From Brevibacterium antiquum CNRZ 918 (GTDB lineage: Bacteria; Actinomycetota; Actinomycetes; Actinomycetales; Brevibacteriaceae): 64,000 nucleotides of DNA. The translations under genes were made by a program, and so were the position numbers. The notes beneath the pieces were generated by a model, which saw only the letters and a list, made by a program, of their open reading frames with translations, did not search any database and had not been told where the DNA came from. Position 1 is the stretch's first letter, and every line of letters starts with the position of its first letter. The stretch spans positions 124,001 to 188,000 of the forward strand of contig NZ_FXZD01000008.1 of the NCBI RefSeq assembly GCF_900169145.1. The letters are read 5' to 3'. This document shows, in pieces, positions 7,912 through 15,918 of this stretch.

Positions 7912-8625
7912 ATGACCAATCCACACAGCACCGATACATCCGCGCAGCACGTCTCGCAGCCCCAGGTGAAACAGGAGCTCGTCATCGCAGCGCTGTCATC
8001 GCCGAATCCACAGCAGCGACTGCAGGCGGCGCTGTCCGTCGGAATCACGGCCGAGGACCGCCACCTCGGCGTTCTCATCCAGCGGAGCGGAATCGAGCCG
8101 GACTTCTTCGTCCGTGACATGCTCACCTGGTCAATCACTCGGATGCCTGCCGAGGCGACCGTTTCGCTGCTCATCGCCGAGCTGGGCTCCGATGTTCCGC
8201 AAGCCCAGAGTCAGGCACTGCACACATTGTCGAAGATCGGTGACCCCCGCGGCTGGGAGGCCATGGACCCGGGAGTCATCGGAGACGGGCTGATCGCTCA
8301 TTCCGACACCGAGGTGGCCCGCAGTGCGTGGAGGGCCGCCGTGGCACTTGTTCCCGGTAGTGACCGAGAGCGGTTGGCCTTGTCCCTGGTCGCACAGCTT
8401 GGACTGGGCGACATGGAGACGCAGAAGAGCCTGAGTCGAGCCATCGTCTCCCTGGGTGAGGACCTCGTGTCAGTGCTCGATGGAAGACTGCAGGCAGAGG
8501 AAGAAACAGTGCGGACACACGCCATGGCGACCCGGGACATGTTCACCGATCCGGACGCCGGTTTCGCTCACGCCTTGAGCGAAGCCAAGCGCATGGTCGC
8601 ACTGGGGTCCGAGGAGTCAGCATAG
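7912..8625 (+). CDS. HEAT-repeat protein
   Basis: A 237-residue cytosolic protein made almost wholly of helical hairpins of the HEAT/PBS-lyase type. Examples are ALSSPNPQQRLQAALSVG at about 26-43, the block around MPAEATVSLLIAELGSDVPQAQSQALHTLSKIG, and a terminal set around GDMETQKSLSRAIVSLG. Such repeats bind proteins or, less often, nucleic acids; no catalytic motif is visible. A perfect ribosome binding site supports strong translation. The next gene, 160 bases on, is a MerR regulator with similar HEAT repeats fused to its C-terminus, so the two may interact or be functionally paired. I cannot assign a function. Confidence 0.85.
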   Translation: MTNPHSTDTSAQHVSQPQVKQELVIAALSSPNPQQRLQAALSVGITAEDRHLGVLIQRSGIEPDFFVRDMLTWSITRMPAEATVSLLIAELGSDVPQAQSQALHTLSKIGDPRGWEAMDPGVIGDGLIAHSDTEVARSAWRAAVALVPGSDRERLALSLVAQLGLGDMETQKSLSRAIVSLGEDLVSVLDGRLQAEEETVRTHAMATRDMFTDPDAGFAHALSEAKRMVALGSEESA

Positions 8626-8760
8626 GTCGACTGTGGGAAGGGTTGACCGAGGCGGCGCTGCCGGGCGGGGCAAGCTCGCGCAGCGCTGCGTGCGACGCCT
8701 CGGGCTCCTTCCTCATGAGCCGGGTGCGTTGATGATGGAGCCACGACAGCGTGACCTGTC

Positions 8761-8766
8761 TATAGT
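8761..8766 (+). promoter_or_regulatory. Candidate -10 (TATAGT) of the merR-HEAT gene
   Basis: TATAGT lies 20 bases before ATG 8787. I could not find a good -35, which is common for MerR-controlled promoters with atypical spacers. Confidence 0.4.
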
Positions 8767-8786
8767 GGGAACGGGAGGGGGTGCTG

Positions 8787-9842
8787 ATGCTGATCGGCGA
8801 AGTGGCCAGAAGGTCAGGCGTGAGCGCACGGATGCTGCGGCACTACGAATCCCTGGGTCTGATCGAACCCAGTGAGCGCACCTCGAGCGGGTACCGAGAG
8901 TACTCCGCAGCCGATATCGGGCGAATATTCCATGTCGAAGGGCTGCGCAAGCTTGGCATGTCGCTGGCAGAGATCGGAACCCTTCTCGGCGATCCTGCGT
9001 TCGATCCCGGGCGTCTGATTCGCGAGCTGGCCGAGACGTCGAGGCGGCGCATCGCAGTCGAACAGGAACTGCTCTCCCACCTCGAGCGGATCGACCGCCT
9101 CCACCATGCCGACGGTGAAGCTCTGCTGTTGACCATCGATCTCATGCGCTCCCTCGAATCCGGCGATGTCATCCAGCGGCACAAGGCGGCACTGGGCAGC
9201 GGCGTCGACGGAACTGTACCCGTCGAGTCCCTGTCCGCAGCCGTTCTCAACGAGTCTGTGCTCAATGCCGCCGGAGCCATGCGCTGGGCCCTGGCACAGT
9301 CGGGACCTGAGGCGGTCCGCTACTTGGCGAAGGGAATGGACGATCTTTCCGTCGAGGTCCGTCGCAACGCGCTGCAGGCACTCGACGAGATCCGCCGCAC
9401 TACTGCGAAGGAAGAGCTCGGGCCCGTGGCTGAGGCGACCATCACCGCATCCCTGCACTCCGGCCTCGGTGATACGGACCTTCAGGTGCGCAGCGGCGCC
9501 GCACTCATATTAGGGCAGATGGGGGATCCTGTTGCAGTCTCGGATCTGCTCGAAATCGCGATGGACGGACCCAAGGACATCGAGGCCGCGGAGGCGCTTG
9601 CCGCCTTCGTCAACGAGGCCCCGGAAGACGGGCAGCGTGCTGAGGTCGCGACGCGGATCATGTCGGATCTGCGTCGGCATGCCCGGTCGCCAGAGGCGAG
9701 GGTGCGGTTCCGAGTGCTGCAGGTCCTGATCGAGATTCCGGGCGCCGAGGTCGATGACTTCATTGCCGAACTCAGCTCCGATGAGAGTCTCGAGGTCGCA
9801 GCGACGGCGACGGCGACCCTGAACCGCCGCCGCGATCATTAA
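8787..9842 (+). CDS. MerR-family regulator fused to C-terminal HEAT repeats
   Basis: A 351-residue protein. Residues 1-70 are a MerR winged HTH (LIGEVARRSGVSARMLRHYE, then GYREYSAADIGRI) followed by the usual dimerising coiled coil to about 120. The remainder, from about 150, is not a small ligand pocket but a run of HEAT repeats, for example AVRYLAKGMDDLSVEVRRNA, VRSGAALILGQMGDPVAVSD and ARVRFRVLQVLIEIPGAEVD. MerR proteins twist promoters with long spacers; here the sensor appears to be a protein-binding solenoid. ATG 8787 is preferred over GTG 8781 because GGGAGG lies eight bases upstream. TATAGT at 8761-8766 is a plausible -10. Confidence 0.9.
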   Translation: MLIGEVARRSGVSARMLRHYESLGLIEPSERTSSGYREYSAADIGRIFHVEGLRKLGMSLAEIGTLLGDPAFDPGRLIRELAETSRRRIAVEQELLSHLERIDRLHHADGEALLLTIDLMRSLESGDVIQRHKAALGSGVDGTVPVESLSAAVLNESVLNAAGAMRWALAQSGPEAVRYLAKGMDDLSVEVRRNALQALDEIRRTTAKEELGPVAEATITASLHSGLGDTDLQVRSGAALILGQMGDPVAVSDLLEIAMDGPKDIEAAEALAAFVNEAPEDGQRAEVATRIMSDLRRHARSPEARVRFRVLQVLIEIPGAEVDDFIAELSSDESLEVAATATATLNRRRDH

Positions 9843-9845
9843 GCT
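9840..9845 (+). promoter_or_regulatory. -10 hexamer (TAAGCT) overlapping the merR-HEAT stop codon
   Basis: TAAGCT includes the TAA stop of the MerR-HEAT gene and ends six bases before ATG 9852, with no ribosome binding site. It suggests a leaderless transcript for the LssY_C protein. Confidence 0.45.
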
Positions 9846-9851
9846 TGGCCT

Positions 9852-11333
9852 ATGACCTCTGGAACTGCGACGCCCGAATCAGGCCCCGATTCGGGGCACG
9901 GCGGCTCAGGTGCCTCCCCGAAGAGACGGCAGAGGCAGCCATTCGCATTCCGGCGCCACCGTTTCACCGTCACCGGGGTCCTCGACTATCTCTTCTTCCT
10001 CTTCGGAGGTGCCTCGTCAACGTGGTTGGCGATGCTGATCCTGTTCAAAGGGTTTTCTCTGGGGTGGTGGCAGGTGCTGACCCTGCTTGTGTTCTGGGGA
10101 GTGGTCTCGTACTTGGCGCTTCCGCGGCTGCATCGCATCCTCTCTCAGATCTACGTTCCGAACTACTTCATCGGTCGAGCTCGGACCTCGGACGGATTGC
10201 TCGGTGACCCGGTCAACCTCGCATGGCGCGGCGATGAGACGCAGATCCATCACGCCATGAAGGCTGCCGGCTGGATTCTTGCCGATGACATCACGCCGGC
10301 CTCAACCTGGGAGATCATCAGATCCACTCTGACCAGGCGGAGCTATCCCAAGGCGCCGGTGTCGCCCCTGCTGCTGTTCGGCAGGCGGCAGGACTTCGCC
10401 TATCAGCAGGAGGTCGACGGCGACCCGGGTCAGCGCCACCATGTGCGGTTCTGGAAATGTCCCACCGGATGGATGCTGCCCGGTGGGCATCAGGCGGACT
10501 GGTTGGCGGCGGGCACGTATGACAAGAGCGTCGGGATCTCGCTGTTCACATTGCAGTTCACTCACAAAATCGAAGAGAACACCGATGTCGAACGTGACTA
10601 CATCGTTGACACGGTGGCTTCGACCGATGACGCGATCGTCGTCCAGCATATCCAGGACTTCTCGACCGGTTACCATTCACGCAACGGCGGCGGGGATGCG
10701 ATCATCACGGACGGGGATCTGCCGATCATCGAAGCCACGGAGGTGGTTGCCGACGAGTCCGACTCTCCCGACCGGCTCGAACTGGCGCTCGATGCGACCC
10801 AGATCTACGCCGATGCACGGTCGGTCAGAGAGGTGACGAGGACCCTGTGGCACAGGCGGCCCCTGCAGACCGTCGTCGGTGCCGCACTCGTCCTGGTCCT
10901 GCTCATCTTTCAGGCGTGGGATGTGCTGGGCACAGTGCTTGACTGGGACGGACTGCGCACCGAGGTCGTGGACAGCAGTGCTGACATCGAAACCTTCGGC
11001 GGCGAAACGGCAACACGGATCGTGGCGGGAGCTCTCATCGGAGCCAGCCTCCTCATCGGCTGCCTGCAGGTGATCGCGAGCATCTCCGTGTTCCGGGGCA
11101 GCAATCGGGCTCGACTGTGGATCCTGACCCTCTCCACGGTGTCCGTGATCGTGTCGATGACGAACTACTTCACCGGAGACCGCGACCTCGCGACCAACAT
11201 GTACGCACTGATGACGATTGCCATGCAGGTCGCCGTGCTGCTGTCGCTGTCAAGCGATTCTTCGCGGCTGTTCACTCGTTTCAGCACCGCAGAGCTGCGA
11301 GCCGAACGTCAGGAACGGGCACTCGAGGACTGA
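9852..11333 (+). CDS. LssY C-terminal-domain membrane protein
   Basis: A 493-residue membrane protein. After a basic soluble leader of about 37 residues come two membrane helices (about 42-85), then a soluble LssY_C-type domain. Its hallmarks are LLGDPVNLAWRGDETQIHHAMKAAGW-like text at about 115-139, PVSPLLLFGRRQDFAYQQE, HHVRFWKCP, and the ENTDVERDYIVDTV segment. A further three or so hydrophobic helices follow from about 335. LssY_C domains are named after a Legionella secretion-linked locus; the biochemical role is unknown. It sits directly after the MerR-HEAT gene and may be in its regulon. I see no enzyme motif. Confidence 0.8.
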   Translation: MTSGTATPESGPDSGHGGSGASPKRRQRQPFAFRRHRFTVTGVLDYLFFLFGGASSTWLAMLILFKGFSLGWWQVLTLLVFWGVVSYLALPRLHRILSQIYVPNYFIGRARTSDGLLGDPVNLAWRGDETQIHHAMKAAGWILADDITPASTWEIIRSTLTRRSYPKAPVSPLLLFGRRQDFAYQQEVDGDPGQRHHVRFWKCPTGWMLPGGHQADWLAAGTYDKSVGISLFTLQFTHKIEENTDVERDYIVDTVASTDDAIVVQHIQDFSTGYHSRNGGGDAIITDGDLPIIEATEVVADESDSPDRLELALDATQIYADARSVREVTRTLWHRRPLQTVVGAALVLVLLIFQAWDVLGTVLDWDGLRTEVVDSSADIETFGGETATRIVAGALIGASLLIGCLQVIASISVFRGSNRARLWILTLSTVSVIVSMTNYFTGDRDLATNMYALMTIAMQVAVLLSLSSDSSRLFTRFSTAELRAERQERALED

Positions 11334-11464
11334 GTGCATGTCAATTCAGGATTCGATGGCACAAAAGTTCGCGGACTGGGCAGGCTGTGTATCCTGACAG
11401 CGACTGCATTTCGGTGGCGCGAACCTGCTATCGGAACCGGACCCCAGCGAAGAGGCGGAACCCC

Positions 11465-11986
11465 ATGACCGAACCGACATCCAACTCATCTGCTTCCGGC
11501 GATGGAGCCAGTGCCTCCGACGCCTCAATCTTCGACACGATCGACCCGGCTCTCAAAGTGGTCAGTGCGGAAATCGAGATCGCCGCACCCGCCTCGGAGA
11601 TCTTCGAGCTCATCGCGGACCCAGTCCGGCAACCCGAATGGGACGGCAACGACAACCTGGGCACAGCCGCTCAGGGGCAGAGGCCGACCAGTGCCAGCGG
11701 GTCCTTCATCACCACTCTGAGCAAGGGCGTGGACCGCGAGAACCACATCGTCGACTTCGAGGAGGGCAGGCTCATCGCCTGGAAGCCCTCCGAAGTCGGC
11801 GGTGAACCGTTCGGCCAGAAATGGACGTGGGAGATCGAAGCAAGAGGCGAACGCTCAAGTCTGGTTCGCCAAACCTATGACTGGACCGAGTTGAGAGACC
11901 CCCAGCGACTGCCACGCGCGCAGTCGACGACGACCGAGAGGCTGCTGGCGTCGCTTGAGGGGCTCAAAGCACTCGCCGAAGGCTGA
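11465..11986 (+). CDS. SRPBCC (START-like) family protein
   Basis: A 173-residue protein. After about 30 Ser/Ala-rich residues the SRPBCC fold begins at AEIEIAAPASEIFELIADPVRQPEWDG, the usual beta1-alpha1 region, and ends with the long C-terminal helix TTTERLLASLEGLKALAE. The fold forms a deep hydrophobic pocket; members act as lipid or polyketide binders, cyclases, or ligand carriers. Nothing fixes the ligand. ATG 11465 follows a purine-rich GAGGCGGAA. The long upstream extension of the open frame overlaps the LssY gene and looks spurious. It is convergent with the propionyl-CoA synthetase gene. Confidence 0.85.
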   Translation: MTEPTSNSSASGDGASASDASIFDTIDPALKVVSAEIEIAAPASEIFELIADPVRQPEWDGNDNLGTAAQGQRPTSASGSFITTLSKGVDRENHIVDFEEGRLIAWKPSEVGGEPFGQKWTWEIEARGERSSLVRQTYDWTELRDPQRLPRAQSTTTERLLASLEGLKALAEG

Positions 11987-12038
11987 ACCGAACCGCTCCT
12001 CACCGAGGCCAGCCATCTGCCAGGCGTGAGACGAGTGC

Positions 12039-13970
12039 TCAGCCTTGCTGGAGCACAGACTCCAGGGCCTCGAGCACCGCAGGGTCCTCGATCGTCGAGG
12101 GCACGGCCGGTGAGTCGACTCCGTCGGCGATCTCCCGCATCGTCTTGCGCAGGATCTTCCCCGACCGAGTCTTCGGCAGGGCAGAGACGATATCAACCTG
12201 TTTGAACGCGGCGACGGGGCCGATCTCCTTGCGCACCAGCGCCACGAGCTCGGCGATGACCGTGTCCGGATCGGCCACCTCGGCGGAATCACCGAGAACG
12301 ACCAGCGCGCGCGGGCTCTGTCCCTTCGTGTCATCGTGAACACCGATCACAGCGGTCTCCGTGACCGCAGGATGGGAGGCGATGACGGCCTCGATCACAC
12401 CCGTGGACAGGCGGTGGCCGGCGACGTTGATGACATCGTCGGTGCGGCCCATGACGAAGACGTATCCGTCTTCGTCGAGGTACCCCGAGTCACCGGTGAG
12501 GTAGTAGCCGTCGAATGCTGACAGATATGAGGACACGAATCTGGAGTCATCGCCCCAGACGGTGGTCATCGTTCCCGGCGGCAGGGGCAGCTTCATGACG
12601 ATGAGGCCCTCCTCGCCGGCCGGCATCGGTTTCCCGGAAGGATCGAGGACTTCGACATGGAAGCCCGGCACCGGCTTCGTCGGGGACCCGGCCTTGAGCG
12701 GGAACTGGGTGAGGCCGAGTGGATTGGCCGCGATCGGCCAACCGGTCTCCGTCTGCCACCAGTTGTCGACGACGGGGATGTCTCGTCCCGTCGCCTCGGC
12801 GAGGATGTTCGTCGTCCACTCATAGGTGTCCGGGTCGAGGCGTTCACCGGCCAGGAATGAGGCTCGCAGGCTGGATAGGTCGTACTTCTTGATGAGTTCA
12901 CCGTTCGGGTCTTCCTTGCGGACGACGCGCATTGCAGTCGGGGCCGTGAAGTGGACGTTGACCCCGTGGTCTTCGATGATTCGGAAGAAGGTGCCCGCAT
13001 CGGGGGTGCCGATCGGTTTGCCCTCGAATAGGACCGATGTGACTCCGGCCAAGAGCGGGGCGTAGACGATGTAGGTGTGGCCGACGACCCAGCCGACGTC
13101 GGAAGCGGTGAACATCGTATCGCCGGGATTGAGACCGAAGATGGTGGGCATCGAGAACGCGGATGCCACCGCGTAGCCGCCGGAGTCGCGCACGATGCCC
13201 TTCGGTTTGCCCGTCGTGCCGGAAGTGTAGAGGACGTAGAGTTCGTCGGTGGCCTTGACGGTGACCGGATCAATGCCTTCGGGAGTGTTCGCGAGCAGTT
13301 CGGCGTAGTCGACATCGTTCTCACTCATCTCGCAACGGTGCTCGTCGCGTTGGACGATGACGGTGAACTCGGGCTTGTTCGCAGCGATGTCGATCGCCTC
13401 GTCAACCATGGGCTTGTATTCGAGTATGCGGCTCTTCTCGACCCCGCACGAGGTGGAGATGATGGCTTTCGGGGAGGTGTCGTCGATGCGAACAGCCAAC
13501 TCGTTGGGCGCGAAGCCGCCGAAGACCACCGAATGAATCGCGCCGATGCGAGCGCAGGCCAGCATGGCGACGGCAGCTTCGGGGACCATTGGCATATAGA
13601 TGATGACCCGATCGCCCTTGACCACGCCCTTGTCAGACAGAGCCCTGGCGAAGCGGGAGACCTCGCCGAGGAGTTCCGAGTACGTGATCGTACGAATCGT
13701 GTCGATGACAGGCGAGTCATAGATGATGGCCGCCTGATCTCCGCGCCCGGCTGCCACATGGCGGTCGACGGCGTTGAAGCACACGTTGAGTTCGCCGTCG
13801 GGGAACCACCGGTAGATCGGGGCGTTGGCGCCATCGACGGCCCGAGTCGGTTCGGTGACCCAATCGATGTGCCTCGTGGCCTGGTCGAGCCAGAACTTCT
13901 CAGGATCGGCATCGATGGCAGCGATGACATCGTTGTAGCTGGGGGATTGGTCCTGTGCGATCGTGTTCAT
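12039..13970 (-). CDS. prpE: Propionate-CoA ligase (acyl-CoA synthetase, PrpE-type)
   Basis: A 643-residue AMP-forming acyl-CoA synthetase. The N-terminal ACAS domain (KFWLDQATRHIDWVTEPTR) is followed by the P-loop YTSGTTGKPKG at 248-258, WWQTETGWP, YYLTGDSGY, and the C-terminal PKTRSGKILRK with acyl-adenylating K605. The spectrum of motifs and length fits the propionyl-CoA synthetase branch beside acetyl-CoA synthetase, activating propionate as propionyl-AMP then propionyl-CoA. A butyrate or acetate preference cannot be excluded. I chose ATG 13970 because family proteins start here; CACAAT lies six bases upstream and there is no ribosome binding site. No methylcitrate-cycle genes are adjacent. 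Confidence 0.9.
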   Translation of the reverse strand: MNTIAQDQSPSYNDVIAAIDADPEKFWLDQATRHIDWVTEPTRAVDGANAPIYRWFPDGELNVCFNAVDRHVAAGRGDQAAIIYDSPVIDTIRTITYSELLGEVSRFARALSDKGVVKGDRVIIYMPMVPEAAVAMLACARIGAIHSVVFGGFAPNELAVRIDDTSPKAIISTSCGVEKSRILEYKPMVDEAIDIAANKPEFTVIVQRDEHRCEMSENDVDYAELLANTPEGIDPVTVKATDELYVLYTSGTTGKPKGIVRDSGGYAVASAFSMPTIFGLNPGDTMFTASDVGWVVGHTYIVYAPLLAGVTSVLFEGKPIGTPDAGTFFRIIEDHGVNVHFTAPTAMRVVRKEDPNGELIKKYDLSSLRASFLAGERLDPDTYEWTTNILAEATGRDIPVVDNWWQTETGWPIAANPLGLTQFPLKAGSPTKPVPGFHVEVLDPSGKPMPAGEEGLIVMKLPLPPGTMTTVWGDDSRFVSSYLSAFDGYYLTGDSGYLDEDGYVFVMGRTDDVINVAGHRLSTGVIEAVIASHPAVTETAVIGVHDDTKGQSPRALVVLGDSAEVADPDTVIAELVALVRKEIGPVAAFKQVDIVSALPKTRSGKILRKTMREIADGVDSPAVPSTIEDPAVLEALESVLQQG

Positions 13971-14170
13971 GGTTCCATTGTGACGCATGGCACGTGACCT
14001 GCCGAGGAGGGTGGAGGATCGTGTGTGGTCCCGGTCGGTTTTGTACGAGTCGTTTCTGCACTGAAGACGATGTCGTTGACCATGCTCGTCGGCAGCAGAC
14101 GCGGGTGTGTCACGACAGGTATTGTGGCGGCTTTCGGTGATTGCCTGCGTTGACAGGGCACAATGGGGGC

Positions 14171-14911
14171 ATGAGATATCTTGTTGCATTCGTCATCGGC
14201 ATCGGCGCTCTGTTCGGGGTCAATTCCTTCACCGGAATCTTCTCGATGCCGCGCCCCTGGGGTTCGCTGTCGATGGGCGCCACCGTCGGAATCACGATGG
14301 TAGTCGTTCTCCTGATCTGGGAAGTCGTCAAACCCAGCCATAAGGATGCCGCACGGGCAAAGCCGGCGATGAGCGAGGAGGAGCGTGCGACTGCACGCGC
14401 CGAGCGTCGCTCTCGCTTAGCCGCCGAAGCGGGTGTGAGCCTCGACGACAACGAATCAGACGACAGAGCCACGGAGCCGAAGGCTGAAGGCGAGGGCACC
14501 GAGGCGAAGAGTGCAGCTCAGACCGCTGTGCCAGAAGCGAATTCGGCCGATGAGACTCCTGTGGCAGCGGCCCCGCCGGTGCGCTCGGCAGGGGAGGACG
14601 ACACGTCAGCGGAAGCTGGGGAGTCTTCGATCGAGGCAGAGCCGGATGACGGTGACGATTCGCGAGACCAGCTGAACGAGAGCGACGTCGCCCAGGACGA
14701 GCCGGAGACTCTTGACGAGCCGGAGACTCTTGCACCCGAGGAGTACGACGAACAGGCAACGGGATCATCACTGGAGAGCCCTCCGACCGGAGAGCCGGGA
14801 GTCTCCGTCGACTCGCTGGAAGACGCAGAGTCGGCAGGCACCGAGGGGGCCTCCGATGATGATCCCGCAGGCGACGAGTCCACGGCCGAAGAACCCAACT
14901 CGAAACGCTAA
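14171..14911 (+). CDS. Two-helix membrane protein with long acidic disordered tail (hypothetical)
   Basis: A 246-residue protein. Two hydrophobic helices (about 3-20 and 36-53) are followed by a charged helix-like stretch (MSEEERATARAERRSRLAAE) and then about 150 residues of Asp/Glu/Ser/Ala-rich, low-complexity sequence that is almost certainly disordered. A short duplication, DEPETL, occurs twice near residue 180. I recognise no family. The first 53 residues look conserved-protein-like, the tail does not. ATG 14171 follows CACAAT by six bases and lacks a ribosome binding site, the same layout as the divergent prpE gene 200 bases away. Confidence 0.7.
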   Translation: MRYLVAFVIGIGALFGVNSFTGIFSMPRPWGSLSMGATVGITMVVVLLIWEVVKPSHKDAARAKPAMSEEERATARAERRSRLAAEAGVSLDDNESDDRATEPKAEGEGTEAKSAAQTAVPEANSADETPVAAAPPVRSAGEDDTSAEAGESSIEAEPDDGDDSRDQLNESDVAQDEPETLDEPETLAPEEYDEQATGSSLESPPTGEPGVSVDSLEDAESAGTEGASDDDPAGDESTAEEPNSKR

Positions 14912-14940
14912 GCGCCGCGAGGTCCGTGCGCCGACTGCAC

Positions 14941-15909
14941 CTATTTCGCGTAGTGAGCGGCGAGGAGCTCCAGCCCCTCCTCGATGCTGACCCGCGGCTT
15001 CCACCCCAGAACCTCCTGGGTGCGACGCTGGTCGAACCAGTGCGCCGTTGAGAGCTGCTCGGCCAAGAACCTCGTCAGGGGCGGCTCGTCATCATGCTCG
15101 CCCAGATCCCACAGTTTCTCCACGACCGAACCGGCCGCCAGCGCGGGACCCACGGGAATGCGCAGTTTTGGCACCTGAGCGCCACCGGCGATGGCGATCC
15201 GTGACATGAGCTCCCCGATGGGGCGCGGCTGACCGTTCGTCACCACCAGCGACTCACCGTGCGTGGACGCGACGGCGTCGACGGCCGCAACGATCGCCTC
15301 GACCGCATTGTCGACGAACAGAGCGTCGACGAGCGGGGCACCCGATCCGAGCACCGGCATCCGGCCGGCCCGAGCACGATCGATGACACGTTCCGTCAGC
15401 TGCGTGTCGCCGGGGCCCCACATCAGGTGCGGGCGCAGGACGAGGACCTTGAAGTCCTCGGAATCGGCAGCCAGGGCGATGAGTTCACCGGCGGCCTTCG
15501 TTCGCGCGTACTCACCGCGCGCCAGCTCGGGTGAGGCGGGACCTGCACCCTCGCCGATGATCGAGTCGCCGGTGTGGGCCACCGACGGGGAAGAGATGTG
15601 GATCAGACGCTGCACACCGGCTGCCACAGCAGCATCGACGAGGGTGCGCGTACCTCCGATGTTCACGGCCTCGAACTCACTGGGGTCGCCCATCATCGAT
15701 ACCTTCGCCGCCAAATGCACAACCGCCTCGGCGCCGGTGAGGGCTTCGGCGACACTGCTCGGATCGGTGACCGACCCGATGACGTCGTGGGCACCTGTCA
15801 CCGAGGAGGGCCGGCGCTGCAGAGTCGTGACCTGGTGGCCGCCGGCCACCAGTGCGCGAGCGACGGACGAACCCAGGAGTCCGGAGGCGCCGGTGACGGT
15901 GATCTTCAT
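14941..15909 (-). CDS. oleD: OleD: NADPH-dependent 2-alkyl-3-ketoacid reductase (olefin pathway)
   Basis: A 322-residue extended SDR of the 3-beta-hydroxysteroid dehydrogenase/isomerase type. The Rossmann motif GASGLLG is at 7-13 and the catalytic Y134-x3-K138 (YARTK) follows the serine-rich HISSPSV strand. OleD reduces the 2-alkyl-3-ketoacid made by OleA to the 2-alkyl-3-hydroxyacid that OleC then closes to a beta-lactone. It is the last gene of a minus-strand oleA-oleBC-oleD operon, ten bases after oleBC, with GAGGAG before its ATG. The identification rests on the context plus family; alone it would be called an NAD-dependent epimerase. Confidence 0.85.
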   Translation of the reverse strand: MKITVTGASGLLGSSVARALVAGGHQVTTLQRRPSSVTGAHDVIGSVTDPSSVAEALTGAEAVVHLAAKVSMMGDPSEFEAVNIGGTRTLVDAAVAAGVQRLIHISSPSVAHTGDSIIGEGAGPASPELARGEYARTKAAGELIALAADSEDFKVLVLRPHLMWGPGDTQLTERVIDRARAGRMPVLGSGAPLVDALFVDNAVEAIVAAVDAVASTHGESLVVTNGQPRPIGELMSRIAIAGGAQVPKLRIPVGPALAAGSVVEKLWDLGEHDDEPPLTRFLAEQLSTAHWFDQRRTQEVLGWKPRVSIEEGLELLAAHYAK

Positions 15910-15918
15910 AGGAACTCC

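Noticed and set aside
13970-14189. Extension of propionyl-CoA synthetase to the upstream start at 14189
   Set aside because: The extra 73 residues are Cys/His/Arg-rich and unlike the family N-terminus, and would overlap the divergent gene at 14171.
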